A stretch of DNA of 64,000 nt from Harmonia axyridis. Its lineage: Eukaryota > Arthropoda > Insecta > Coleoptera > Coccinellidae. The notes under the pieces were generated by a model, which made no database searches, had not been told where the DNA came from, and worked only from the letters and a program-made list of their open reading frames with translations. This document shows, one piece after another, positions 22,767 through 34,124 of the stretch; the first letter of the stretch is position 1; each line of letters begins with the position of its first letter. The DNA is taken from positions 52,072,852 through 52,136,851 of the forward strand of contig NC_059503.1 in assembly GCF_914767665.1 (NCBI RefSeq), in the 5' to 3' direction. A program made the position numbers and the translations under genes.

Positions 22767-23012
22767 TCATGGATAAAACCTCAACGGTTCATGAGCTGAT
22801 GGGATTCTTATAAAAAAGTGGCGACGAGGACTCAAATATTTCATAATATTTCTGCAGAAAAAGTGTTTTCGAGAAAACCTCTTTCATTTTCGATTCTGCA
22901 AATACGTAGTATTATAAGACTGTTTGCGGTTTGGACCAAAAATGCACAGGATGTTTATCAGAAGATCATGAACTTGGACAACTTTAATTCATCAAAATTC
23001 AAGATTTTCAAA
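22767..23012 (+). repeat. Repeat X, right half (split by mariner)
   Basis: 'ctcaacggttcat...gggattctt', 'atatttctgcagaaaaag' and 'cattttcgattctgc' parallel 13805-13925. This restores the X copy interrupted at 20080. Confidence 0.6.
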
Positions 23013-23017
23013 TTAGT

Positions 23018-23806
23018 GTAGGCTTGGTTAATCGATCGTCTAGAGGTATGATTCGATTACCTGCCTTTCGTCTTCTTCTCCGTGACTTTGTCGGATTTGT
23101 AATAATTAATATCTTTTGAATTATTAACATCTATTTACAAAGCCACACTTAAACAGTACAAACTCACTACGGTACTGAATTTCGTCTTTGATTAGAGTGT
23201 TAATTACTCGCAACGTTTTCGATTATCACGTCTTCGTCGTAGTTCAAGTTTTCGGTCGTCTCGTTTCTGACTTATTCGCGACTCGTCTTATTCTAACTCG
23301 CGAACCATCTTACGTCGTACGTCTTAAGTCTTGACCGACCGAACTTAACTCGACTTAGACTTAACTTGAACTGTCCATCGGCTGGAACTTACTCTTGACT
23401 CGAACTTACTGACCTTCCCTGGCTATCGACTTCCTTTCTTCCAGCTTGGCCACACCCTTAACGCCACTCCGATATCGGGAAAAAGTACAAAGTACCACCC
23501 CTAGTCCAAAAAGAGTTTTGCCGTTTTGCCCACACAAAGCTTTTCGCGTATTCCTGAAAATCCGAGGACCATCACTCGATACGCAGATATGACATCCGGT
23601 CACCAACTCCCAGTGAATCTCTTAAGATTTACAACCGACATGACACATCTTCGACACCCCGAAGAATTAACACTTCCTTTCTATGTTATATAAAATAGCC
23701 ATTCGTTCCCTGTAAATTCATTGAAACTGTCATGCCCTCGACGCTTGAAGAAACTAATAGGTCTCCAAGCATCCTGTTGACCATGTCAATTATTTACAGG
23801 GAACAA
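23018..23806 (+). mobile_element. Possible solo LTR (weak)
   Basis: The stretch begins TGTAGGC, ends ATTTACA, and has a TATA-like TATATAAAA at about 23686-23694 in the last sixth, as an LTR promoter would. Its composition is less AT-rich than its neighbours. GTTCCCTGTAAAT (about 23706) and its complement (about 23794) form a 13-bp inverted repeat. I see no target duplication, second LTR or coding region. The 66-codon minus frame at 23406-23606 is not recognised. Confidence 0.3.
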
Positions 23807-23938
23807 TGACTGGATCCTACATTAGTACCTATATTTTTTTTATTTCAGTTAATTCTAAGTATAAGATTTTCAATTAGAAATGATTGATTACAATTCATGA
23901 CAAATCAAATGTATTTATCGAAACATCAATTAGTTTTT

Positions 23939-24349
23939 TTCTCTAATTCTGTGGTTATTCCGTTCATTCTTCCACATCTTGTAGAACAAAATCGTGCGAG
24001 AATATATCAGAAACGCACAGTTTTCATGGTTATATTTTATTATTCTATGTTGGTACTCCGAACTTTCCGCCACGGCTTTATCTGTCAATTCATCAATTTG
24101 CCTTAAAGAAATCAGTTCTGCCAACCAACATTTTTCAATGCAAAAATCACTAGAATATATTTATGGAAATATTTCATTAATTTCAATGAAAATGCAATGA
24201 ATTAGAGAAAATAATGTATAATACTCGTACAGAAGGCTCATTCTACCACTCGTTCATTCCAAAACTCGCCTCTTCCTGGTTCGTTTTTGAATTTTGAACT
24301 CGTGGAAGAATATCAATGCCTTCTGCACTTGTATTATAAATAACTATTC
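23939..24349 (-). mobile_element. Palindrome-ended element, copy C
   Basis: Same orientation as copy A. The ends TTCTCTAATTCTG and AATAACTATT match copies A and B exactly. The right-hand palindrome (about 24205-24345) is kept. The minus frame 23930-24124 keeps the ISLRQIDELTDKAVAES stretch. Confidence 0.7.
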
Positions 24350-24399
24350 TGTGTTTTCACAGACTACTCCTCATAGTTAGAAATTACAGGTTTTCCTCA

Positions 24400-24650
24400 T
24401 TCAATATTCTTCCTTGATAACTTTTAAGGTATCCATTTGAGGTATAGGGTTTGGTTCAGGAAGCCCTCCTCTTTTTAAATGTAGAATAAAAATTTTTTTG
24501 ACAATCTTGAATTTTGATGAATATGAGTTGTCATCATCTTCTGATAAACACCCAGTACTTTTTAGATCCAAACCCAAACAGTCGTATTTGCAGATTCAAA
24601 ATGAAAATTCGAACTTTTTCGCAATCTTTTGAAGAGAACAATCTATATAT
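24400..24650 (-). repeat. Repeat X fragment (inverted relative to 22800-23010)
   Basis: 'caatcttgaattttgatgaa', 'cttctgataaacac' and 'cagattcaaaatgaaaattcg' are reverse complements of sequence at 22890-23000. With copy C between them, the two X fragments form a large inverted arrangement. Confidence 0.6.
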
Positions 24651-25688
24651 TATCTCGAATTTGATCTAGAATAAGGTGTAGAATGGAATTTATAAGCCTT
24701 TTTTTGATTGTAGTTAATTAAGACGATTTGTAACTCTTTTCGAATAATTGAACTTAAAAAATTGTATGTAGCTAGGACACACAGTATAATTGACTGAATG
24801 CTACAATACCAAAGAACAATGCTTTTGATAGCATCTCATATTTATGACTGTTCACATCTTGATTATTCAGGATAACGTTTTGTATAGTTAAGCAATGGAG
24901 AACAAATGAGAGTTTTGAGGGGCCTCTATAGCGTCGAAACTGTAGCCTATTGAAAAATTGTGTGAATGACTTAGACTATAACATTAAAAATTCAGCCAAT
25001 TGGACTAGAGGTCACTTTTCCCAATGAAGTGTGTGGTGTACTTTCATAGAAATTTCTGCAAGAGCATCATTGTGGAGTTACAAAAAAAAAAAAATTTTCT
25101 GGAAACTTTACCACTCGGTATCTCTAAAATAAGCCGGTTTCTGATATACGTTCATATATAGTTATTTTCTTGAAACGTTTCCAAGAATTAGCATACCATT
25201 AAACAACATCCTGTATATCTCTTAATTATCTAAACTATCAACTTCAACCATACCTACTGCCCCTTTTATCTGTATGGAACTCAACCAAAAATGGACCGAG
25301 GCAAGAACGTGTCCGAACCGCTTCTCCCAATAAATTTCGGAACGTGCAAGGCAAATTTGCCCAATTAAAGGAATATCACGGAATGAGTTACACACCAGAA
25401 GCTACGGACGATGCGAGACACAGCATATTTGCCTCACAAATATAACTCTATTGAGTTGCTTACCTGCTAATTTTGCCGATTGCGGTTAGGTCTGTAGGAA
25501 TCTGGAATTGTTGTTGAATTCGAATTGTTTATTTTGTGTTGGGGTCTTCGGAAATGAGGTTGCTCGGGATGGGGTCGTTCTGAAATTGGTATTCAATTCC
25601 TTAGAAGTTATGATTCGGCTGACTGACTACATTCGCATTACTGTGACAAAGGCTTGTATTCTGCTAATGGAAACCTACATTATACATA
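24651..25688. other. Spacer, no gene
   Basis: AT-rich to about 25250. 25255-25470 is more mixed in composition and has no transposon match. The 76-codon frame at 25508-25738 partly overlaps the mariner end and is not supported. Confidence 0.4.
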
Positions 25689-26877
25689 GGCGAACAATTC
25701 TTCATCCGTTTTTTCCGAAATTCGTGCCTTTATTGTGAAAAACTGGTTATTTATGATTCAAAGCATTGTCCATTGCAGGCCACCACTTCCTCTCATCTTT
25801 CGGGCAGCGTACGAATCCCGCGTTCAAAAAACTGGTCATCTTTCGAAGCGATCCACAAATCGATCCAATTTTTTACTTCTTCATAGGACCGAAAGTGTTG
25901 GTCAGCCAGGCCGTGTGCCATTGATCGAAAGAAGTGATATTCCGAAGGGAATACGTCGGGTGGGGTAGGACGTTTCTAAGTCTTAATGACCTTCCCTACA
26001 TGTGGTAGAGCATTGTCATCCTGCAAAATCTTGTCTCTCGTTGTATTGCTGCCGTTTATCTTTCAATTATCGGCTCTAACGCATTAATTGCCTTCGATAA
26101 CGATCGCCTGTGATTGTTTCAGTCAGTTTTAGCAACTCATAATACCCTTCGCCCTGCTGGTCCCAACAAATACTGAGCATGACCTTGGAACCGTGAATAT
26201 TCAGTTTGGTCGTCGAAGTGAGAGCATGGCCGGGATATCACCATGATTTTCTGATTTGGGATTATCGTAATGAACCCATTTTTCGTCTCCAGTCACTATA
26301 CGATGCAGAAATTCCTAGTAAACAAACGCCGTTCAACATCTTTTGGCTTCAACTCGTACGGCACCCAATTTCTTTCAGGCGTTGTGGAATGGCTTGTTGC
26401 GTCACTCCCAATGATCCTACCAATTCTTGTTGCATTTGACATGAGTCTTGATCAAGTAATGCCTCCAATTCTGCATCTTCGAAAACCTCCTCCTTTTTAC
26501 CGCCATGCTAGTCTTCAACGTCAAAATCACCGTTCTTGAAGCGTTGAAACATCTCTCGGCACGTTTTTTCACTAACAGCGGCCTCACCATTGGTATTTGA
26601 GAGCATTCAATGATCCTCAGCCCCAGATTTTTTCATTTTAAAGCAGATAATTAAAACCTCCGCAAATGACGAGAATTTGGCTCGTAAGCTGACAAATTAA
26701 TCGATAATAACTTTATGATGCAGACAAAAATAGTCTAATATTTCGATGGCGTTATGTATACAAAAACCTAAGCTTGTTTTATGACATGTACGATCTATTT
26801 ATCTCGCCTACTACTTACCTACTACTACGACTACTACAGCCATATATTGCAAAAAGGCGGTAGCACAGTTGTACACC
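25689..26877 (-). pseudogene. Mariner element, full length but decayed
   Basis: The element is flanked by TA on both sides (25687-25688 and 26878-26879). Ends are GGCGAACAATTC on the left and ...CAGTTGTACACC on the right, versions of the GTACAACTTTG terminal repeat in the copy at 43105. The transposase lies on the minus strand between about 26640 and 25770, where fragments of the helix-turn-helix block (ACQTQ.., FEDAE..) and the C-terminal block can be read in changing frames. No long open frame remains. The 77- and 89-codon + frames here are shadows. Near the right end is an expanded 'ctactacta' tract (26810-26840). Confidence 0.75.
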
Positions 26878-26879
26878 TA

Positions 26880-27599
26880 TTAAAAATATTAAAATTATAA
26901 CATCACTTTAACAAAACCTTTACTCTTTGATATATTTTTTTGATTTATACTTTTCGCATAGAAAGAGGTGCAATTTCAATTAACAACTACTACTGAAACC
27001 AATCAAAAGAAAATTGAGTTATCCAAAACGTTCCAATTTAGCCGTTGAAGTAAACGGCTAATAAATTGAATATTTGAATTAAAATGTCATACATTTCGGA
27101 GTAGTAGTAGTAACTGTTGTTTGTTCATTGCCTCTAAATAAATGGCCATCGACCTAGGGTCATTCAGCCTTCATTTCGGAATTTTCGTATATTTTCAATA
27201 AAATTCTTTCTAGGGTTCGACAAACCTGCTGAATTCTATTTCTGGACAAAAAGTATATTTCAAAAAAAGATATCAGATAGTAAAGATTTTGGCACCATCA
27301 TTTCTTGATTTTCTTATTTATATTAGATTGCCTCCGTCAAGTAGACTACTTTGACCTTCATTATTTGTAGTATTAGTGACCATCAAAAGATAAAATTGAA
27401 TTCTCGGAAATTGTTATTTCAATTGTGAATGATGATTTGCATATCTATTGCACAGAAGAGTAAGAAAGAAGATTTATGAATTTACCTGTTGAGATTGCCA
27501 CTTCTGTATTTACCAGCGTAACTAACCAATTAGCCTACGACATCCTCAAATGCCAGTAAGTGCAATTAATAACAATTAAACAAAATGTTTATTTTTAAT
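26880..27599. other. AT-rich spacer, no confirmed gene
   Basis: No element recognised. A 28-codon ATG-initiated frame (about 27477-27560) ends at a GTAAGT and is discussed as a weak exon-like signal. Confidence 0.4.
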
Positions 27600-27690
27600 A
27601 GGTTTATACTATATTTACTAATTTTATGAAAAATTTTCTGTTAATTTTTCTTTTGGGGCAATAAACATTATTCTATTCTATTTACAAGTT
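27600..27690 (+). mobile_element. CR1-like 3' terminus
   Basis: GGGGCAATAAACATTATTCT followed by ATTCT units is the + strand equivalent of the tail at 14266-14290. Only a short body is visible upstream. Confidence 0.5.
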
Positions 27691-27889
27691 ATCAGTTTGT
27701 GAATCAGTTAAGTTTTTTCAACACCGGTGAAAAAATGGCATAAAAAAATGAAAAAATCCCGAATAGTCTTTATGCTTATTTAACTATTTCATTATTCAAC
27801 TCATTTATTTAATTGTACAGTTTTTGATGATTTATTTTTATTTTAGTAGGTTCTTATATTTTCTCAGTTGAAATTGTATTTCCAATAAG

Positions 27890-28830
27890 AGGTTACATTT
27901 TTAAAAGTCCGCTATCTAGACAGCTATTACTTCTGAAGCTGTCATCTTTCGACAATTGACAAGTTGAACTACGGCAATACTAAAAATATACATACATAAA
28001 TACGTTTTAACAACGTAAAGAAATTGTTGCAATCACTAACAAGTTACAAGTTAAAAAGTTACAGTTTGCAAAACTGTAGCCATTTTGGGTAGTCGTGAAG
28101 CACCTTCTAGTGAAACTTGTGAAAAATTAGAGCTGTTGGGACAGGTTAATGATGTGAAGAATGAAACCGAGCTCGTCGCTCAATAACAACTGAGAATATC
28201 GCTGATGTAGCGCGTAGTCTACAATTTTACACCGTAATTGGAAGACATAAATCTGGAGGAAGTTTATTTTCAACATGATTCCTGAAAAAAGATAGAATTC
28301 GTGAAATTATTAGTTATAATATCACAAGAACCTAGATAATATTCGATTATACACCGATACACGAGACGTAGTTCCCGAAATATCACGAGAGCGCAGCTCG
28401 AGTGGTTTTTCGCAAACTACGTCGAGTGAAGAGATTCGTAAAATCTAAATATATCGTTTATGCTCGAGTGGTATTCGTATAACCAAAGTGCTGCATTTTG
28501 ATAATTCAATCACATTTCACTGAGTTTTACTTTTTTTTTGCCGATCGTCCAACATTGTTACTATGGAAATGATCCCAATATGACAGGATACCAAAACGAT
28601 TATATCACGTCGTCAAGGGTATATGCAATTATCAATACGACGTCACTATGGAAAATTATGGACTCTATTGGTTCATCAGAACATGAGTTATATAATTCAG
28701 AATATACTCCAGCAAATGCGACTTGGTCATGGAGAATCTAATGAAAAGGATATTATGTTGCTGCAACCGTAGCCGTGGTGGCCATTTGGCTGATATCGTT
28801 AATGACGTACTTTATTATTTACAATGAAAT
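27890..28830 (+). pseudogene. IS630-like transposon remnant with both ends kept
   Basis: The left part (about 27900-28250) holds the family's subterminal block ('gctgtcatctttcgacaattgacaag') and N-terminal coding pieces parallel to the 1716-1904 copy: GSREAPS, CEKLELLGQVNDVKNETEL, ENIADVARS. The right part (about 28742-28810) encodes NRSRGGHLADIVNDVL, the conserved C-terminus. The catalytic core between them is gone. In its place are a hairpin (28341-28495) and an unrecognised stretch (28500-28741). Confidence 0.65.
28341..28495. repeat. Hairpin element about 150 bp
   Basis: Nested inverted repeats: GACGTAGTT...AACTACGTC inside, and 'cgattatacaccgatacacgag' against 'ctcgagtggtattcgtataacc' outside. 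The 'CGAGTGG' pattern at the stem bases recalls the palindromes of elements A-C. Confidence 0.5.
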
Positions 28831-29074
28831 GAACATCCTTCGATTTCCCTTTGAATCTACTCGTTTATTTTCAATCAAAATGATTAATATCGAACAACCC
28901 TTCATATGTAAATAATAACTGTGACTTTCAGAAGGATTGTATCATCAGAAACCCTCAGTTGAACGAACCATCAACAATGACATCATAATATATCACATAA
29001 ACTATGTGAGTAGAATGGCCTACTTAAGCCTGACACATCTGTGTATTCTACAAATGATCAACACGACAATAATC
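28831..29074. other. Spacer
   Basis: No supported gene. 'gactttcag' at 28922-28930 followed by a 73-nt open stretch and GTGAGT at 29005 is splice-like, but its phase does not fit the exon at 40138. Confidence 0.3.
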
Positions 29075-29510
29075 GTAAGTAATTGCACAAGTGCATCAAA
29101 ATTACCGATAATTTTGCATGACAGCGTGTTGTCATAAAAACTGCATGAGTTCATTTTCATTTTTGGAGAAAGAGCCCGACACCGAAGGTGGAGGGCTCTT
29201 TCTCCAAAAATGAAAATGACCGAATGCAGTTTTTCAAGGAAAACACACTGGAATGCGAAATTATCCGGTCATTTTGATGCACGAGTGTAATTCGGGGGAA
29301 TATTTCCCGAATAAACTGTTACATCACTTGTCAAACTGATGTAGAATGGAATTGTCATAGATTCGAACTGTGTAAGATGCATAGAAACTATGCATCTATG
29401 AACAGAACAATTATCGCAGTGCAGTTTCGCTTCCTACAATGCAATTATCGCTGTAATTTTCGATAATTGTTCTCCAGATACATAGAATTTTTGACAGGAG
29501 GGAAATATTT
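29075..29510. repeat. Long-hairpin repeat, single copy
   Basis: A perfect 27-bp inverted repeat (29151-29177 and 29193-29219, 15-nt loop) forms the core of a longer imperfect hairpin with arms of about 88 nt (29091-29177 and 29193-29282). After it come a block with 'gcatagaaactatgcatc' and one 60-bp unit ending 'catagaatttttgacaggag'. The same repeat forms an array at 59100-60372. Confidence 0.8.
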
Positions 29511-30060
29511 TATCAAATCTCGCTGAGAAACTCTGCGCAATTATCCTTCAAACCAAACGGCATCCCTATCCAATTTTCTCCTATGGAAAACAAAAACAAA
29601 ATCTCCTTTTGTACCGCCGCTTTTCATCCCTAAGCACCCCCTGGAATCTTTATTCATTCCTTTTCAACTTGAAATTACCGGTTTGAGTCACCCCGCCCGA
29701 TTTAATCAAATATGGTAACGAGTTCGCGCAAAATATTTGATCGTCTTATATTCGCGAGAAAATTTCGAAAGGCACCCCCCACTCGGATCCCAAGTTATAT
29801 AGTTCTCTTTCATGAATTTTGTATCACCTCGAAAGATACACGCGAATGTGAAGTTTGAGAAAGCGTTGTTTCATTCTTGGTTTGCGAAGGGAGGGGGAAG
29901 TTGTGAAACTGTTCGGGGGATGATTTGTGGAGTTTCCTCTTTAATTAACTAGAAGAGTAGACTGAAAACCGACTTTCTCCACGCGAGGGCGTATACAGGG
30001 TGACTCAACAGCTACGTCGTTCATTGACTCTTATTTGAAAGGTAGATAGAGTAGAGTCCA
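29511..30060. other. Less AT-rich unique stretch
   Basis: 29560-29990 is richer in G+C and has no transposon match ('gagtcaccccgcccgatttaatc' near 29685). It could be conserved intronic or regulatory DNA. 'atacagggtgactcaacag' at about 29994 looks like a MITE end. Confidence 0.3.
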
Positions 30061-30069
30061 CTTGAGCGA

Positions 30070-30960
30070 TAGTATTTTGATTGGGTGCGGGCGAGCGTAG
30101 GGGTCCCGCAGGGTAGTATTTTGGGTCCCCTTCTATTCTCCATTTATATTTCTTCTGTTATGGAAATCATTAAATGTAAATACCGTCTCTTCGCTGATGA
30201 TTTGCAGCTTTATTTGCACACTACAGTGGAGAATTTATCGAGTTGTGTTCTATCGATCAATGAGGATTTAGCACTTTTATCCCAAGTGGCCTAAAATTGG
30301 GGTGTATTACTGAATCCTGCTAAAACTCAACCAATAATAATTGGCACCCGTATGTCTCTGAATAAGATAAATCCACAGGGCCATGAAGTTGTCGTCATTG
30401 AGAGTAAAATTCCATATTCTCGCAGCGTGAGAGATCTTGGTATGACGATCGATGAATTTTTGTCATGGGATGCTCAGGTTTCTTCTGTTCACGGAAGGTT
30501 TTATCGCACTATACACCAGTTACGCCTCCTAAAGTACTTTCTTTCTCTTGCAATAAGAAAGTCCCTATTTTATTCATTGTTACTGCCCATAATTGACGAT
30601 GCGGTTGTGGCCTATATGGGACAGCAGCTCAGCAAGTTCGAGCGATTGCAGAACGCCGGCATAAGATCAGTGTATGGTTTAAGAAAGTTCGATCATGTTA
30701 GAAATTTTCGTCAGGAACTCAAATTGTTTATAATAAAGTAACACCGTTATTGGCGTCTGTTATTATTGGGCTTCAAGGTTATGAGAACTCGTGAGCCTAA
30801 ATATCTCTACGAGGGTCTTCGGGGTCTGGGTGGTGAATTTTATAATACTAGAGCCCATTCCAATAGTGCTCTCAGGATACCAGCATATTGGACAAGTATT
30901 ATGTCTAATAATTTCTCGTTGAGGTTCTCCCAGCTTTGAAATCGTATTCTTCATTTTATC
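30070..30960 (+). pseudogene. Reverse-transcriptase pseudogene (Jockey-like non-LTR)
   Basis: The + frame at 30085-30294 has GVPQGSILGPLLFSIYI and FADDLQLYLH, the two most conserved reverse-transcriptase blocks, with the catalytic FADD intact. An in-frame TAA at 30292 interrupts it. The same frame continues NWGVLLNPAKTQPIIIGTR, VRDLGMTIDEFLSWDAQV and the thumb region to a second in-frame stop at 30739. It then goes on through HRYWRLLLLGFK... to about 30940. Three in-frame stops but no frameshift means decay by point mutation. The 5' half and endonuclease are missing. Confidence 0.8.
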
Positions 30961-32712
30961 ACTCAAGGTGTTATTTTTGTCATTATTTAGGATTGTTCTT
31001 AAGAAGTCCTTACTTACTAACGAACTTTGGTATAAAAATGAGGTCTTCTGGAAGAAATTCCGAGCTTGATAAAACTTCTACAGGTTTTGCGAGGGTGTTG
31101 TTGGATGACGCTGTCAAGTTATCCAACACAAGAACCCTGTGCTAACTTGAGAAGGGACGAAGAATCCCAACTTATTTGGAGCTTTTTTTCGTTTTGTTCT
31201 TATGATTTTTACTTAATTAGTTTTCAACCAAAACGTTTATAATTCAAAATTGTAGATGATTGATTCCCCATAATTTTGGTTACAGAAACTTTTTTCTAAA
31301 CCTTATATCAACCGAGATGCAGCCAATCAAAATTAAAGGAATTTTCTCAAAATGTCAAAAATTGGCACACAAAACAAAGGTTTGGACCCGCTAGCTATCA
31401 ATTACCAGCCGTTTTATGGTAATTAGAGTAATTAGTCATCAATATCGACATATTGAAACATAGGGAGGTGGAGGGGGGAGGAAGCTTTGACTAAGAGCCT
31501 ATGTTTATGTGAAGAGCAGATATTTCAATGTTATCGTGACATGTTATACCTTACTGCAAATTCCATCAACCCATCATTATTTTGAACGTTAATAATCAAA
31601 TCAACTAGGTAAAATCAATGAATAATAACTAAGAATTAATTAAAAATGATAATGTTCGGGTTCTTCGGCCCTCCTCAAGTTGACTGCAGTATTTTTTTGC
31701 AGGGAGCAGTTGTTTAGAAACAGTAAAATAATTTTCAAATCAATTGCGTTCTTTTGACAGTATCTAAGTCGTTCGAGTCTCTTTTAATACCTATCTCATC
31801 AGACACTTCTCATCAGTGGTATTTCGGTGTGCCTTGTGTAAAAACGACCCCACCCACAGCTCCACGACTCGAAGTATCACCCTCTTTCAAAGTATCGTCC
31901 TAAAGAGGGAATTAACTAAGATAATAAATAACTCACGTTCGAACAGAACTCGTCATGCTATTCTTGTAAGTACGCTTCTAAATAGTGTTAGGCCGTGGGG
32001 CCTAGACTTTAAGACCCTACTGAACCGTGGAAGATTAGACTCGACATATTTGTCACGATATTTATTTTCAGACATTTCTAAATAGTCTAGAGGTGTTCTC
32101 TGGCAGCACGCCTTGAGAGTGTTTCGGATTTATCACCCAAATGAGGCAAGACGTAATCAACTTCCATTACGGCGGTATCTTCGGGATGAGTGTAGTCGTG
32201 CCTTCAGCTGGTTATTCGTAGTTACGTTCGTAGTTGGAATGATTAATGGGAATGTTTCAGTTGATACAGGTTGGAATTGTACGAAACACCATTTGTCGAG
32301 TGCTTTCCCGAAAATGTTCTTCTTGATTCATGGCGATGGAAACCATTCATCTGGAAATTATTGGTTCACATTTTAGTGCGGAATGTTCCAAATTCTTGGG
32401 TTTTTTGAGGGATTTCTCGGTTATCAGCGAAAATAAAGCTATGCAGTTTTTTCGTGACGATGATACTTGTTGATGAGTTCAAAAATAAGTCAATGTTTCA
32501 GCTGCTATAGTTTTTGTGCTACAAAGTAATTTTCAAATGTTGCCATTTTTAAACGTCGAACACAGTGGAACATATTGAAATACATAGTTGAAATGGGTAT
32601 CAGTATATTTAGATGAGTCAAGGAAGAAACCAGTGGCGGATCCATATTTTTTTGGTGATATTGGTATTACTTACCATTTTGCTAATGGAACACCCTATAT
32701 ATTTTTTTCACT
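30961..32712. other. Spacer with two unrecognised frames
   Basis: No transposon is recognised. The + frame at 31816-32085 (89 codons, GTG start, following CATCAG and containing GTAAGT at 31968) and the one at 32113-32376 (87 codons) are not similar to anything I know. 'cagtggcggatcca' at about 32633 resembles a hAT end. Confidence 0.35.
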
Positions 32713-34062
32713 TTCATGATTAGATGATATTTATTATTATTTCACTGAATCGGAGGGTTTGAGCTCTGTAAGCATGCCAGGAAGTACAATCAAATTGAAA
32801 TCGATGCTGTTAACGAAACCGACGATATCCTTAGGAGCCTTGGCTATTACTTCGTGAATATCCAGAACTGACTTTCCCATATGTGTGGTTCTTAGGCCAG
32901 TCAGCTCCAAGCAAAACACACTATGTGTTCTAACATACTATCTGTTTCTACCTCCTTTCCACAGATCCTGCAGATCTCATCTACTGACTTACCCATGCGG
33001 TACAACAGGCATTAGCACCGACAGTGTCCGGTCAACAGTCCCACCATTATCCGAATCTCAGCTCGTGGTTGCTTCAGGAGCTTTCTGGTATAGGTCGATG
33101 AAAGACCACAAATTCCTCTACTACAAATTTCTACCCGGAGTATTCCTCCAGAATGTTTTCCTATTGTTCCTCTCTCATTGTTGGACCGCTATCTTGTATT
33201 GGTACTGTCCAAGCCCACAGAAGAGCTCAGGACCAATAGGTGTCAACCTTGATACCCTTTATACAAGTTCATCGGCTTCTTTATTTCCTTCAATACCAAA
33301 ATGCCTTGTTACCCATAATAGCTAGAGTTGCTTTATTGTTTCTGGCCAGTTGCTGCATGATATAACGGCACTCCCATGTCAGTGGAGACCCCAGGCTATA
33401 TGATTGCAGGGACCTCACTTCCCAGGGATCTAGAGATCCTCGTTGTAAGGCCATACACCCAAAACCTGTACCTTTTTCTGATTTTGATCTATCGGTATAC
33501 CATATGGAGGACTTTTTGTCCAAGTGATTTACTGAGTTTATTATTATACACGGTTGTCAATGACCGTTTCAAAGGATGCTTCGAAATCGAAGATAGTTGG
33601 CATCACATTGTCGTTGGCACGAAATCGTGGAGGAAAAACTACTCTTATCAATGAAACTTCAAATTAATTGAAATGAGATATGATGAAATGGTGAAAGTTT
33701 GCCAGGAGTTTCGAGTCTAATTTTTTCAGTATCTCCATGTGTCCAATCCAGTTTTCCGGACAGAGATTCCCATTACTGGATATTATTGCTTCCAGCAGAC
33801 TTTATTCGCTCACATGTAGATTTAAAGGAGGTTGACCGAGTATGACTTCAAGCGCTGCTTTGGGAGTTGTGTGTATAGCTCTAGTGAGTTTAATACAGGC
33901 CAGCCTCTGCAATTTCTGCAGCCAACTGCATGTGGTGACCTTTTCGGTTTTGTCCACCACGCTAGAGACGCATAGGTGACAATGGGGCGTACCACTGCTG
34001 TGAATAATCACAGTACCATATCCGGTTTCATGCCACGTATCTTTCCAAAGAGTCTTTTGCAA
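32713..34062 (-). pseudogene. RNase-H-bearing non-LTR retrotransposon, 3' half, decayed
   Basis: Reading the minus strand downward: 34062-33802 encodes the RT-RNase H linker (KLQRLACIKLTRAIHTTPKA, ALEVILGQPPLNLH). 33523-33290 encodes an RNase H start (YTDRSKSEKGTGFGCM, where the family usually has YTDGSK). A frameshift then leads to HFGIEGNKEADEL and IGPELFCGLGQYQYK. At about 32965-32935 a CCHC-type finger CRICGKEVETDSMLEHIVC closes the protein. The order RT, RNase H, CCHC finger is that of I/R1/LOA-type elements. Frameshifts and stops make it inactive. The 146-codon + frame at 32885-33325 is a shadow. Confidence 0.8.
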
Positions 34063-34124
34063 GCCTACATAGCCAATATGATTAGATGATTGTTGTCTAT
34101 AGTTTGACAGTAGAGAATGTCAAA

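Noticed and set aside
29070..29110. GTAAGT within the hairpin repeat taken as a splice donor
   Set aside because: The same GTAAGT/GTAGGT occurs at the start of every repeat unit, so it is part of the repeat.
32885..33325. 146-codon + strand frame
   Set aside because: It lies opposite the RNase H and finger region of a minus-strand retroelement, whose motifs are clear.
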